Shown: positions 24,359 to 33,447 of the stretch, piece by piece
Layout of the letters: each line of letters starts with the position of its first letter
Position numbering within the stretch: the first letter of the stretch is position 1
Assembly (NCBI GenBank): GCA_963722575.1
Contig: CAVRNR010000005.1
Location: 682,001 to 746,000 of the forward strand
Reading direction: 5' to 3'
Length of the DNA stretch: 64,000 nucleotides
DNA from: Fen-178 sp963722575
Lineage (GTDB): Bacteria; Acidobacteriota; Terriglobia; Bryobacterales; Bryobacteraceae
The notes under the pieces: generated by a model
The model's database searches: none
What the model saw: the letters and a program-made list of their open reading frames with translations, nothing else
Told to the model about the DNA's origin: nothing
Made by a program: the position numbers and the translations under genes

Positions 24359-25168
24359 ATTGAGCTGATACACCTTCATCAGCTTCGGAAACAATTGGCG
24401 AAGGACGCGGAGAGTGGTCCGGAGGGGCAAGGACAGGCGCTGATTCAAAGGCTCCGGCAGGTGCCCGAAATTGCGGGATTCGACGAGGCGCAACCCGATA
24501 TTCCAGCTTTCAATTTCGCGCGGATCGGCGCAGGCCCATGCGAAGCGGGCTGCCATCTTCCTCCGCGCGTGGTCCTTGTTGCCGCCATCCACGGCTCTGC
24601 GGCTGGTGGTGTCGAAGGCGATGTTGGCGCACGGGAAGTTCCGCGCGATCCCGGCGAGCGCAGCCTTGACCTCGTGTTCCTGGAAGTAGACGAAGACAGT
24701 TTCCGCTACAAAGAAGTACGGCGGAGGGCTTTGGAGCACGGTGGCCATCCAGCCGGCATCGAAAACCGACGCGGCCAGGGTCGTGCGCCGCCCGGTATCG
24801 GTGAAGAATCTCCGCCGCAGTTCAACAACCTCCGGAAGATCAAGATCGAACCAACGGACGCGGCCATTGTCGAGCCGCTCAAAGCGGGTGTTGAGTCCGG
24901 AGCCGATCTCGACTACGGTGCCTTGCGGATGGGCGCCCAGGAATTCCTTGACCAACTCATCGAACATGGCGGTTCGCAGGGCACAGGCAGCGATGCGCGG
25001 CCTTTGGTTGAACCTCTCGAAATCCCAATCGATGGATTCCACCATTCCGAGGGCCTTGGGATCTTTCAGGATGGGATGCTTTCTGCGGCTCTCGATGGCA
25101 CGGGCATAGAGGGGAACCAGCAGAGTCTCCGGCACCGTGCCGAGCCGGACGGGTTGTTTCAAGGCCAC
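24314..25168 (-). CDS. SAM-dependent methyltransferase, LCMT/PPM1-like
   Basis: A 284-aa cytosolic methyltransferase of the leucine carboxyl/polyketide O-methyltransferase type. Motif I is VVEIGSGLNTRFER, followed by WFDLDLPEVVELRRRFF, a pairing diagnostic of this family, and YFFVAETVFVYFQEHEVKAAL as the post-I/motif IV region. Substrates in bacteria are mostly small metabolites and cannot be predicted here. It starts at GTG 25168 immediately after the glmS stop, so it is cotranscribed with glmS. Its 3' end overlaps the convergent UvrC-like gene by 45 bases. Confidence 0.85.
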   Translation of the reverse strand: MALKQPVRLGTVPETLLVPLYARAIESRRKHPILKDPKALGMVESIDWDFERFNQRPRIAACALRTAMFDELVKEFLGAHPQGTVVEIGSGLNTRFERLDNGRVRWFDLDLPEVVELRRRFFTDTGRRTTLAASVFDAGWMATVLQSPPPYFFVAETVFVYFQEHEVKAALAGIARNFPCANIAFDTTSRRAVDGGNKDHARRKMAARFAWACADPREIESWNIGLRLVESRNFGHLPEPLNQRLSLPLRTTLRVLRQLFPKLMKVYQLNLFAGQSAALPVAHP

Positions 25169-27025
25169 TTATTCCACCGTCACGCTCTTGGCCAGATTGC
25201 GTGGTTGATCCACGTCGCAACCCCGCCGCACCGCGATGTGATACGCCAGCAATTGCAGCGGCACAATTTCCAGAATCGGCGTCAGCAGTTCCGCGGTCGC
25301 GGGTATCTCGATGATGTGATCGGCGCCGGTCTTGCGCACGGCCGCATCGCCCTCGGTCGCCAGCACCACCACAATGCCCTCGCGCGCCTTGACCTCCTGG
25401 ATGTTCGACAGCGTCTTCTCGTACAACACGCGGCTCTCCGCGCTCGCCGCGTCGCAAGTCGCCAGCACCACCACCGGGAGCTTCTCGTCGATCAGCGCGT
25501 TGGGCCCGTGCTTCATCTCGCCGGCCGGATAGCCCTCGGCGTGGATATAGGAAATCTCCTTCAGCTTGAGCGCCCCTTCGAGGGCGATCGGAAAATGCGG
25601 CCCGCGTCCCAGAAACAGAAAATCTTCGGCGCGGTGCAGGTCCCGGCCCAGCGCCTCGTAAACCGCGTCGTGCGAAAGCACCGTTTCGAGCTTGCCCGGA
25701 ATCCGCACCAGCTCCTGCATCAGGCCGCGCGACGTGTTCTCATCCAGGCGCCCGTTGGCCTGCCCCAAATGCATCGCCAGAATGAACAGCGCCGTCAATT
25801 GGCACGTGAAAGCCTTGGTGGAAGCCACGCCGATCTCCGGCCCCGCGTGCGTGTAAATGGTGCCGGCGGCCTCGCGCGTGACCATCGAACCCACCACGTT
25901 GCAGATGGCCAGCGTCTTGGAGCCTTTTTGCTTGGCCTCGCGCTGCGCCGCCAGCGTATCGGCGGTTTCCCCCGATTGCGAAATCACCACCGTCAGCGTA
26001 TCTTCGCTCACAATCGGGTCGCGGTAGCGGAACTCGCTGCCGTAATCCACTTCCACCGGCAGCCGCGCCAGCTTCTCGATCATGATCTTGCCCACCAGGG
26101 CCGCGTGCCAGCTTGTGCCGCAGGCGATAATTTTGACCTGGCGGAAGCGCGCGAATTCCTCCGGCGCGATATCCATCTCATCCAGGAAAACCTGGCCCGT
26201 GTCCTGCCCCACGCGTCCCAAAGTGGTGTCGCGCACGGCTCGCGGCTGCTCGAAGATTTCCTTGAGCATGAAATGCTTGTAGCCGCCCTTTTCCGCCATG
26301 ATGGGGTCCCACAGGATGTGCGAAACCTGCCGGGTCACGGGGTGCCCGTCGAAATCGCTCAGCCGCACGCCTTCGGGCGTGAGGATGGCCATGTCGCCGT
26401 CGGCCAGGAAAAACATATCGCGCGTGTGGCTCAGGATGGCCGGCACGTCCGACGCCACAAAGTACTCGTTGTCGCCAATCCCGATCACCACCGGCGGTCC
26501 CGAGCGCGCGGCCACAATCTTATACGGATCGGACCGCGAAATCACCGCCAGCGCGAACACGCCCGTGAGGTCCTTGACCGCCGCGCGCACGGCTTCTTCC
26601 AGGTTGCCCTTGAAGTGTTTCTCCACCAGGTGCGCGATCACCTCGGTGTCGGTCTCGGTCTTGAAAACGTGGCCCTCGGACTGGAGAAGCTGCTTCAGCG
26701 GCAAATAGTTTTCGACGATCCCGTTGTGCACCACCACCACGTCGCCTTTGCAATCGCGGTGCGGGTGCGCGTTCTCTTCGGTGGGCCGCCCGTGCGTGGC
26801 CCAGCGCGTGTGCCCGATGCCGTACGTCCCATCCACCGGATTCATGCGGATGGCATCCTCGAGGTTGCGCAGCTTGCCTTTGGCGCGGCGCACGGCGAGT
26901 TGGCCGTCGTCGCGGTAGACCGCCAGCCCCGCCGAATCATATCCCCGATATTCGAGGCGTCTCAGTCCTTCGAGAATGATCGGAACGGCCTTCTGCGTCC
27001 CGATGTAGCCCACAATTCCGCACAT
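25169..27025 (-). CDS. glmS: Glutamine--fructose-6-phosphate aminotransferase (isomerizing)
   Basis: Makes glucosamine-6-phosphate from fructose-6-phosphate and glutamine, the entry to UDP-GlcNAc, lipid II and lipopolysaccharide. 618 aa: N-terminal glutaminase with nucleophile C2 in MCGIVGYIG, then HTRWATHGRPTEENAHPH; two SIS domains (GTSWHAALVGK and SQSGETADTLAA); C-terminal decapeptide-like end NLAKSVTVE, with the catalytic lysine. It lies just downstream of the dcw cluster and supplies its precursor pathway. There is no glmS ribozyme candidate in the 21-base spacer to purS. Confidence 0.97.
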   Translation of the reverse strand: MCGIVGYIGTQKAVPIILEGLRRLEYRGYDSAGLAVYRDDGQLAVRRAKGKLRNLEDAIRMNPVDGTYGIGHTRWATHGRPTEENAHPHRDCKGDVVVVHNGIVENYLPLKQLLQSEGHVFKTETDTEVIAHLVEKHFKGNLEEAVRAAVKDLTGVFALAVISRSDPYKIVAARSGPPVVIGIGDNEYFVASDVPAILSHTRDMFFLADGDMAILTPEGVRLSDFDGHPVTRQVSHILWDPIMAEKGGYKHFMLKEIFEQPRAVRDTTLGRVGQDTGQVFLDEMDIAPEEFARFRQVKIIACGTSWHAALVGKIMIEKLARLPVEVDYGSEFRYRDPIVSEDTLTVVISQSGETADTLAAQREAKQKGSKTLAICNVVGSMVTREAAGTIYTHAGPEIGVASTKAFTCQLTALFILAMHLGQANGRLDENTSRGLMQELVRIPGKLETVLSHDAVYEALGRDLHRAEDFLFLGRGPHFPIALEGALKLKEISYIHAEGYPAGEMKHGPNALIDEKLPVVVLATCDAASAESRVLYEKTLSNIQEVKAREGIVVVLATEGDAAVRKTGADHIIEIPATAELLTPILEIVPLQLLAYHIAVRRGCDVDQPRNLAKSVTVE

Positions 27026-27046
27026 AGTTCAATTATAGGCGTGCGT

Positions 27047-27292
27047 TCAGTCGAGGATCTCCACGCGGTACTCTTCAATCACGGGATTGGCGAGAACTTC
27101 GTGCGCGATGGTCTCGACGTCTTTCCGCGCCTGTTCGCGGGTGACGCCGCTGGCGATGCCAATGTCGAAGAACTTCCCCTGGCGCACGTCCGAAATGCCC
27201 GAATACCCGAGCCCATTCAGCGCCGCGCGGACCGTCTGACCCTGCGGATCGAGGACCGTGGATTTCAGTGAAACAAAAACGCGAGCTTTCAT
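27047..27292 (-). CDS. purS: Phosphoribosylformylglycinamidine synthase subunit PurS
   Basis: An 81-aa small subunit that, with PurQ and PurL, amidates FGAR in purine synthesis, helping channel ammonia. The sequence MKARVFVSLKSTVLDPQGQ followed by LGYSGISDVRQGKFFDI is characteristic, and length is normal. ATG 27292 is used; the frame runs further upstream only through repeat DNA. purQ and purL are not in the window. It is followed closely by glmS, so the two may share a transcript. Confidence 0.92.
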   Translation of the reverse strand: MKARVFVSLKSTVLDPQGQTVRAALNGLGYSGISDVRQGKFFDIGIASGVTREQARKDVETIAHEVLANPVIEEYRVEILD

Positions 27293-27322
27293 GTTGGAAC
27301 CCCGATTATCGCACGAGCCTTT

Positions 27323-27446
27323 GTGGGGCAGATTGTCAATCTGCGGCCGAGTGGTACTCGGCCTGCCTGCCTGTCTGTCTACCGACACCGCGTACCTTTG
27401 GCTGCGGCTCTGCTGCGTTGTGGGGCAGGCGCTTCCGCCTACCAAC
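27323..27446. repeat. Hairpin repeat family A, two partial copies
   Basis: The first copy starts GTGGGGCAGATTGTCAATC at 27323 and decays into a (CTGC)/(CTGT) stretch. The second starts at 27420 with GTGGGGCAGGCGCTTCCGCC. Both lie between the stop of ftsZ and purS and may act as the transcript end structure for the dcw operon. Confidence 0.75.
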
Positions 27447-27449
27447 CTC

Positions 27450-28646
27450 TCAGTTCAACAACCGCCCCTGCCGCAGATACGCCGGCGTCTCAATATCGTC
27501 GGAATCCACCATCTGCTCCGCGTCCACCATCAGCTCAGGCTCAGGCTCCGGCTCCGGTTCCGGCTCCGCCACCGGAACGGGTTCCGGGGCGCTCGCCGGC
27601 GCCGCCTGTGGCAGACGCGCCTGAAACCGGATCTCTGGCGCGCTCCGACGGTCCGCGACGGGCGCGTGCTCCGGCTGGAACCCCGTGGCGATCACCGTGA
27701 TCTTCACGGCGTCCGCCATCGATTCGTTCAGAATTACGCCGAAATTGATCTGCACGTCGTCGCAATCGGCCGCCTCCCGGATGATCGAGCATGCTTCGTT
27801 CACTTCGTGCAGCCCCAGCCGGCTCGATCCCGTGATGTTGATCAGGATGCCGCGCGATCCGGTGATCCGCGTGTCTTCCAGAAGCGCACAACTGATGGCC
27901 TGCCGGGCCGCATCCACCGCCGCCTTTTCGCCCCGTCCCACGGCCGTCCCCATCATCGCGTAACCCATGCCGGTCATGGTGGCCTTGATGTCGGAGAAAT
28001 CGCGGTTGATCAGCCCCGGCGTCACGATGATGTCGCTGATGCCCTGCACCGCCTGCCGCAGCAGGTCGTCCGCCGTCCTGAACGCCTCGAAGAAGCTGGT
28101 GCCCCGCGGCACCAGCGCCAGCAGCCGGTCGTTGGGAATGGCGATCACCGTGTCTACAATGGATGCCAGCCTGCCCAGCCCCTCTTCCGCCAGCTTCATG
28201 CGCCGCGACCCTTCGAAGCTGAACGGTTTGGTGACCACCGCCACCGCCAGCGCGTCCAGCTCTTTGGCCAGCGACGCGATCACCGGAGCCGCGCCGGTCC
28301 CCGTGCCGCCGCCCAGCCCCGCCGTGACGAAGGTCATGTCGGCGCCTTGCAGCACTTCCACGATGCCATCGGTGCTTTCCAGCGCCGCCTGCCGCCCGAT
28401 TTCAGGGTTCGACCCGGCGCCCAGCCCGCGCGTGATCTTCGCGCCCAGTTGCAGTTTGTTGGGCACCCGGCATGCGTTCAGCGCCTGAAGGTCGGTGTTC
28501 ATGGCATAGAACTCGACGCCTTCGAGGCCCTCCTCCACCATCCGGGCCACCGCGTTACACCCGCCGCCGCCCACCCCGATCACCTTAATTCGCGTGCCGG
28601 TGCGAGCCTCTTCTTCCATTGCATATTTCAGATCGTCCATGGCCAC
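27450..28646 (-). CDS. ftsZ: Cell division GTPase FtsZ
   Basis: Polymerises into the Z ring at midcell. 398 aa: GTP-binding segments KVIGVGGGGCNAV, the tubulin signature GLGGGTGTGAAP, and FGVILNESMADAVKITVIATG in the C-terminal subdomain (T7-loop region NRDFSDIKATM). A linker of about 50 residues contains a PEPEPEPEPEP run and leads to the C-terminal peptide DIETPAYLR that binds FtsA/ZipA-type partners. Two start codons lie close together (ATG 28646 and 28640). It is the last gene of the dcw cluster, 12 bases after ftsA. Confidence 0.97.
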   Translation of the reverse strand: MAMDDLKYAMEEEARTGTRIKVIGVGGGGCNAVARMVEEGLEGVEFYAMNTDLQALNACRVPNKLQLGAKITRGLGAGSNPEIGRQAALESTDGIVEVLQGADMTFVTAGLGGGTGTGAAPVIASLAKELDALAVAVVTKPFSFEGSRRMKLAEEGLGRLASIVDTVIAIPNDRLLALVPRGTSFFEAFRTADDLLRQAVQGISDIIVTPGLINRDFSDIKATMTGMGYAMMGTAVGRGEKAAVDAARQAISCALLEDTRITGSRGILINITGSSRLGLHEVNEACSIIREAADCDDVQINFGVILNESMADAVKITVIATGFQPEHAPVADRRSAPEIRFQARLPQAAPASAPEPVPVAEPEPEPEPEPELMVDAEQMVDSDDIETPAYLRQGRLLN

Positions 28647-28658
28647 CTCCCCACACCT

Positions 28659-29861
28659 TCATTTCAGAATCTTCCCCAGCCATCCGGCCGCTTCCCGCTG
28701 ATGCTCCGCTTTGGCCTTCAACTTGGCCGAATACATGGCCAGCCCCGCCGCCGTGGTCCACTCCGGATCGTCCATTTCCCTGGGCCAATCCAGAATCCCG
28801 ATCGCCAGACCGTAGCGCGTCTGGCAGTCCAGCACGCGCGCCGCCACGTCGCAGAGGTCCGGCAGCTTGGCCGCCCCGCCCGCCAGAAACACGCCGCCAT
28901 CCAAGGCTCTCTCCATCCCCACGCGGGCCAACTCCGCGCGCACGAATCGGAACAGCTCCACCGCGCGCGCCTCCAGAATCCGGCTGACCACCTTCCACTG
29001 CTCTTCGCGAGGCTCCCGGTCTTCGGGCGCCGGAAGCTCCACCAGCACGTTCCCCAGGCAGCCTCCCGACAGCGCGCAGCAGCCGTACTCCATCTTCACC
29101 CGCTCGGCTTCTTCGAAACTCAGGCGCAACCCTTTTGCCAGGTCGCGCGTGAAATGGTCGCCGCAAACCCGCACCGTCGAGGCCAGGTGCATGGCGTCGC
29201 CGTAATACACCACCAGCTCCGTCGATTCCGCTCCTATGTCCACCAGCGCGATGCCCTCCCGCCGGTCCTCCGGCAGCACCGCCGCATAGGACGCCGCCAG
29301 CGCCTCGAAAACCGTTTCCTCCACCACCAGGTGCGCCTGGTTCACCGCGCCCACCAGCGAGTTATGCTCCTGCACCGAAGCCGTCACCAGGTGGACGTTG
29401 ATTTCCAACTGCGAGGCCAGCACCTTTCGCGGGTCGCCGTGGCCCGGTTGGCCATCCACCACGAAATCCTTCGGGAACAGTTGCAGAACCATGCGGTCCG
29501 GCTTCAACTGCACGCGGGAGGCGCGGTCCACCACGCGGTTCACATCGCGCTGCTCGATCTCCCGCTGGCGTCCGAGTTCCACCAGGCCGCGGCCGTTGGC
29601 GCTTTCCGCCGTCTGGCCGCCCATCCCCACCACTACCGAATCCACGGAAACTCCGGCATTGGCTTCGGCCTCGTGCAACGCCGTCCGGATGGTATCCGCC
29701 AGCGCTCCCTGGTCGGCGATCCTCCCCTTCAGCCAGCCTTCGGACCCCACGGCGGCGCATCCCAGAAGGCGCAGGCGGCCCTTCTCCAGGGCGCAGACCA
29801 CCAGCCGTGTCTTGCGGCTGCCCGCGTCCAGTCCCGCTGCGTAGATCGGTTTCTCCGCCAT
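28659..29861 (-). CDS. ftsA: Cell division protein FtsA
   Basis: Actin-like ATPase that ties FtsZ to the membrane; 400 aa. Seen: AAGLDAGSRKTRLVVCAL (phosphate 1), the SHS2/1C region around VVVGMGGQTAES, IALVDIGAESTELVVYYG (phosphate 2), and GGVFLAGGAAKLPDL (adenosine motif). The C-terminus KAKAEHQREAAGWLGKILK is an amphipathic membrane-targeting helix. It sits between ftsQ and ftsZ as expected. Confidence 0.95.
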   Translation of the reverse strand: MAEKPIYAAGLDAGSRKTRLVVCALEKGRLRLLGCAAVGSEGWLKGRIADQGALADTIRTALHEAEANAGVSVDSVVVGMGGQTAESANGRGLVELGRQREIEQRDVNRVVDRASRVQLKPDRMVLQLFPKDFVVDGQPGHGDPRKVLASQLEINVHLVTASVQEHNSLVGAVNQAHLVVEETVFEALAASYAAVLPEDRREGIALVDIGAESTELVVYYGDAMHLASTVRVCGDHFTRDLAKGLRLSFEEAERVKMEYGCCALSGGCLGNVLVELPAPEDREPREEQWKVVSRILEARAVELFRFVRAELARVGMERALDGGVFLAGGAAKLPDLCDVAARVLDCQTRYGLAIGILDWPREMDDPEWTTAAGLAMYSAKLKAKAEHQREAAGWLGKILK

Positions 29862-29868
29862 TAAACCC

Positions 29869-30636
29869 TTAATCCTGCGCCGTGACTTGCCCGTCCAGCC
29901 TCAAGTCGAACGTCTTCACGTTCGGCGACCGCTTCCCGATCTCCGGATAGTGCGCCAGAAAATTCTGATAGCGCTGGGCGAAATTGCCGTCGCCCATCAT
30001 CAACTCCACGGCCCGGTTCTCCACCTGCGCCACGATGCGGATGTTTTCCGGATCGGCGGTATTCACCTCGGAAACGTCTTTCGCCATGTATCCCATGTCT
30101 TCCTGAAACCGCAACAGGGCGCGCACCTGCTCGCGGCGCTGGTCTTCCGTCTCGTCTTGCCGGACGCCGCTCAGCACCGGGAACGCAAAGTGCGCCTGCG
30201 GCGGCTGCTCCAGCAGAACGCCGTGAGCGTCGATCAGCATCACCCCCGAGTGGAAGAGCACGAACGCCACCGGCTTCCGCTCGCGAATCCGCACCAACAG
30301 CCGGTCCGGCCAGATGCGCGAGACCGAGGCGTCTTCCACCCAGTCGATGGCCAGCAGCCGCCGCCGGCGCTCCTCCAGTGGAATGGAGAAGACGCTGTGG
30401 TCGAAGTCCCCGATGAAGACCCGCAGCACCTTGGTTTCCGGCGTGTAATTCAGCCCTTGGATCGTGAGCGCACCCGGTTGGTTGCTCGAGAACATGAACT
30501 GCGGGTCCGTCAGGGCGTACTGGCGCACTTTGAACCCCGCCACGGCGATGGAGACGCCCGCCACGCCAACCCCCACAACCACCACCCACAGCCGCCAGTT
30601 AAACCCACGGCCCGTCTTCTTCGCCTCCCTCGCCAT
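29869..30636 (-). CDS. ftsQ: Cell division protein FtsQ/DivIB
   Basis: A 255-aa bitopic divisome protein. A short basic cytoplasmic tail is followed by one membrane helix (LWVVVVGVGVAGVSIAVAG, about 16-34), a POTRA domain (TKVLRVFIGDF through RRLLAIDWVEDASVSRIWPDRLLVRIRER) and the FtsQ beta domain. It recruits FtsL and FtsB. It starts one base from the murC stop. Confidence 0.92.
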   Translation of the reverse strand: MAREAKKTGRGFNWRLWVVVVGVGVAGVSIAVAGFKVRQYALTDPQFMFSSNQPGALTIQGLNYTPETKVLRVFIGDFDHSVFSIPLEERRRRLLAIDWVEDASVSRIWPDRLLVRIRERKPVAFVLFHSGVMLIDAHGVLLEQPPQAHFAFPVLSGVRQDETEDQRREQVRALLRFQEDMGYMAKDVSEVNTADPENIRIVAQVENRAVELMMGDGNFAQRYQNFLAHYPEIGKRSPNVKTFDLRLDGQVTAQD

Positions 30637-30637
30637 A

Positions 30638-32023
30638 TCAGTCCCCTGCCCCCGCTCGCAGCCGCGCCAGCACCTGCTCGCCGGCCTGCCACACGCTGCC
30701 GGCCCCTAGCGTCAGGACCGCGTCGCCTTCCCCCGCCACCTTCAGCAGCGCTTCCACGCCGCGGTCCATGGTGCCCACGTACTCCGCTCGGCGATGCCCG
30801 AACTGCCGGATGCGCTCCACTAGCGCTTCCGCCGTGATCCCCGCAATCGGTTTCTCCGAAGCCGCGTAGATATCCATCACGAACACGCTATCGGCCTGAT
30901 GGAACGCGCCCGCGAACTCTTCCATCAGGTGAAACGTCCGCGTGAACCGGTGTGGTTGAAACAACACGTGGATGCGCCGGAAGCCGCACAGCCGGGCGCT
31001 CTCCAGCGTGGCCCGGATCTCGGTGGGATGGTGGCCGTAGTCGTCGATCACCGTGACGCCGCGCTCCCTGCCTCGCACCTGGAACCGCCGGTCGACCCCG
31101 CTGAACGCCGCCAGCGCCTCCCGGATCGCCTCCGGGGAAACTTCCAGCTCCATCGCCACCGCCGCCGCCGCCATGGCGTTCAACACGTTGTGCCTGCCTG
31201 GAACGCGCAGGTGGAACCGGCCCAGATCCGCGGCGCGGTGCCTCAGCCGGAAGTCGCTGGCGAAAGGCCCGCAGCCCATCTCGCTGGCCTCCACGTCGGC
31301 CTGGGCCGTGGCGCCGTAGGTCACCGTCCGCCGCTTGATGGAAGGCAGAATGCCCTGCACGTTGGCGTCGTCCAGGCACACGATTACGGCGCCATAGAAT
31401 GGAACCTTGTTCACGAACTCCACAAACGCCGCCTGGATGGCCTCCAGCGACGCGTAGTGGTCCAGGTGCTCCCGATCGATATTGGTGACCACCGCTATGA
31501 TCGGCGCCAGCTTCAGAAACGAGCCGTCGCTTTCGTCCGATTCCGCCACCAGAAAATCGCTCTTCCCCACGCGCGCGTTCGATCCCCCCATGGTCCCCAC
31601 GCGCCCGCCCACCACCACCGTGGGGTCCAGCCCCGCGTGGTTCAGAATGGTGGCCGCCATGGAAGTGACGGTGGTCTTGCCGTGGCTTCCCGCCACCGCA
31701 ATCCCGTACTTCAGCCGCATCAGCTCGGCCAGCATTTCCCCGCGCGGGATCACCGGGATCTGCAGACGCCGCGCCTCCTGCACCTCGGCGTTCTGCTCGT
31801 CCACCGCCGAACTCACCACCAGCGCGCGCGCCCCCGCGACGTTGCCCGCCTGGTGGCCTTCGTAGATCCGCGCGCCCATCCCGGCCAGCCGCTCGGTGGT
31901 GGCGGAGAGCTTCACGTCGGACCCGCTGATCTGGTATCCGAGGTTGAGCAGCACCTCGGCGATGCCGCTCATCCCGATGCCGCCGATCCCCGTGAAGTGA
32001 AGGTGCTGTGGACGAAAAAACAT
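30638..32023 (-). CDS. murC: UDP-N-acetylmuramate--L-alanine ligase
   Basis: Adds L-alanine to UDP-MurNAc, the first peptide step of peptidoglycan precursor synthesis. 461 aa from ATG 32023, which has AAGGAA directly upstream; the frame is open to 32056 but the extra residues are not conserved. Motifs: HFTGIGGIGMSGIAEVL (UDP binding), AVAGSHGKTTVTSM (ATP P-loop), ESDESDGSF, and YGHHPTEIRATL in the C-terminal domain. Confidence 0.96.
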   Translation of the reverse strand: MFFRPQHLHFTGIGGIGMSGIAEVLLNLGYQISGSDVKLSATTERLAGMGARIYEGHQAGNVAGARALVVSSAVDEQNAEVQEARRLQIPVIPRGEMLAELMRLKYGIAVAGSHGKTTVTSMAATILNHAGLDPTVVVGGRVGTMGGSNARVGKSDFLVAESDESDGSFLKLAPIIAVVTNIDREHLDHYASLEAIQAAFVEFVNKVPFYGAVIVCLDDANVQGILPSIKRRTVTYGATAQADVEASEMGCGPFASDFRLRHRAADLGRFHLRVPGRHNVLNAMAAAAVAMELEVSPEAIREALAAFSGVDRRFQVRGRERGVTVIDDYGHHPTEIRATLESARLCGFRRIHVLFQPHRFTRTFHLMEEFAGAFHQADSVFVMDIYAASEKPIAGITAEALVERIRQFGHRRAEYVGTMDRGVEALLKVAGEGDAVLTLGAGSVWQAGEQVLARLRAGAGD

Positions 32024-32071
32024 TTCCTTATGGTATTGTTTCGGCTTACGGCGCATCTGTCAATCGAAATC

Positions 32072-33145
32072 TCAGCCCGCGCCCGCCACCTCCTCCAGAA
32101 TTTCCGCCGCCCGCCGCGCCGCCCCAGGTCTGGCGAACCGCCGCGCCGCCTCTCCCATCCGCTCCAGCGCCCCCGCGCAACCCGCCAGCTCCGCCACTAC
32201 GGCCGCCAGTTTCTCTCCATTCATCTGGTCGTCGGGGACCAGCCGGGCGGCTCCGGCGCGCTCCAGCGCTTCCGCGTTGCGGGTCTGATGATCGTCCGCC
32301 GCGAACGGAAACGGCGCCAGGATGGATGGCTTCCCCGCCGCCGCCAGTTCCGACACCGCCCCCGCGCCCGACCGGCACACCACCAGGTCGGCGGCCGCAA
32401 AAGCCGCGGGCATATCGGCGATAAACGGCACCACCTCGCCTTCCAGCCCCGCCCGCAAAAACTCTTCCCGCAGTCGCTCCGCCTCGCCCGCCCCGCTCTG
32501 GTGTACGATCCTCACCGGCAAACCGGCCTGGCGGAACAGAGGCCAGCTCTCCTTCCCCGCCCGGTTGAGGGTGCGCGACCCCTGGCTGCCGCCCGTGATC
32601 AGAAGGTTGAGCGTACCGCCGCGGGCCTTGGGAACAATGCGAAAAAACTCCTCGCGCACTGGCAACCCGGTGATCTCCGTCCGCCCCTTGGGAAAATACC
32701 CGGCCGTCTCCGCAAACGAGACTAGCGCCCGCGCGACAAACCGCCCCATCACTCGATTCGTAAATCCGGGAACCGCATTCGGCTCCATCACCACCACCGG
32801 AACGCGCCTGAGCAGCGCCGCCATCACCACCGGCCCCGCCACATACCCCCCCATGCTGAACACCGCCGAGGCCCCGCGCACCAGCCTGAAGCAGCCGAGC
32901 GTGGTCAAAGGTAATCGCGCAAGCGTGCACAATTTCCGCCAGATTCCCACCCGGTTCAACCCGCCGATGTCAATTCTTTTCAGCTCAAACCCTTCACCCG
33001 GCACCAGCCTGGCTTCCAGCCCGCGCGCCGTCCCCACAAAGAACACGCGATGCCCCCGCGCCCGCAATTCCCGCGCCACCGCCAGCGCCGGAATGACATG
33101 CCCCCCGGTGCCTCCGCCCGCCATCAAGAAGTTACTCTTACTCAC
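32072..33145 (-). CDS. murG: Undecaprenyldiphospho-muramoylpentapeptide GlcNAc transferase
   Basis: A membrane-associated GT-B enzyme (GT28) that turns lipid I into lipid II. 357 aa; the N-terminal glycine loop is MAGGGTGGHVIPALAVAREL, the second is SMGGYVAGPV, and ITGGSQGSRTLNRA and RSGAGAVSELAAAGKPSIL belong to the UDP-GlcNAc domain. It starts at GTG 33145. The start lies within a tandemly duplicated 153-base stretch, the outer copy of which carries no usable murG frame. Confidence 0.95.
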   Translation of the reverse strand: MSKSNFLMAGGGTGGHVIPALAVARELRARGHRVFFVGTARGLEARLVPGEGFELKRIDIGGLNRVGIWRKLCTLARLPLTTLGCFRLVRGASAVFSMGGYVAGPVVMAALLRRVPVVVMEPNAVPGFTNRVMGRFVARALVSFAETAGYFPKGRTEITGLPVREEFFRIVPKARGGTLNLLITGGSQGSRTLNRAGKESWPLFRQAGLPVRIVHQSGAGEAERLREEFLRAGLEGEVVPFIADMPAAFAAADLVVCRSGAGAVSELAAAGKPSILAPFPFAADDHQTRNAEALERAGAARLVPDDQMNGEKLAAVVAELAGCAGALERMGEAARRFARPGAARRAAEILEEVAGAG

Positions 33146-33436
33146 CCCTTGCCCTTCGCCCTCGCCTTTTCACGATTCTCCGCTTCCTCCGCGCTCTCAG
33201 GTTTTGACTTTATTCTCCTTACTTCTTCTCCGCGTCTTTCTCCGCGTCTCCGCGTCTCCGCGTCGAAAGAGACTCCCCCGAAAGTTACTCTTACTCGCCC
33301 CTTGCCCTTCGCCCTCGCTTTTTTCACAAGTCTCCGCTTCCTCCGCGCTCTCAGATTTTGACTTTATTCTCCTTATTTCTTCTCCGCGTCTTTCTCCGCG
33401 TCTCCGCGTCTCCGCGTCTCCGCGTCGAAAAGAATC
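33131..33436. repeat. Tandem duplication containing repeat B, between ftsW and murG
   Basis: Two units of 153 bases, at 33131-33283 and 33284-33436, each beginning GTTACTCTTACTC and ending with CCGCGTCTCCGCGTCGAAA. Each contains the dispersed repeat B core (CTCCGCTTCCTCCGCGCTC, then TTTTGACTTTATTCTCCTT). The 5' unit includes the first codons of murG. No gene is seen in it; any minus-strand frame encodes only low-complexity RRGDAETRR peptides. Confidence 0.85.
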
Positions 33437-33447
33437 CACCTGCCGCC

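Noticed and set aside
27026..27046. glmS ribozyme upstream of glmS
   Set aside because: The spacer is only 21 bases, far too short for the ribozyme fold, and lies inside a purS-glmS run.
24395..27271. 958-codon plus-strand open frame opposite the methyltransferase, glmS and purS
   Set aside because: Exactly antisense to three well-supported genes; arginine/histidine-rich composition is typical of GC-rich antisense shadows and no domain is recognisable.
27258..29864. 868-codon plus-strand open frame opposite ftsZ and ftsA
   Set aside because: Antisense shadow of conserved division genes with no start context or motif.
33131..33436. Possible CRISPR array from regular CCGCGTCTCCGCGTC repeats
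   Set aside because: Repeat units are contiguous, have no unique spacers of constant length and no cas genes lie nearby; it is a tandem duplication of a dispersed repeat.
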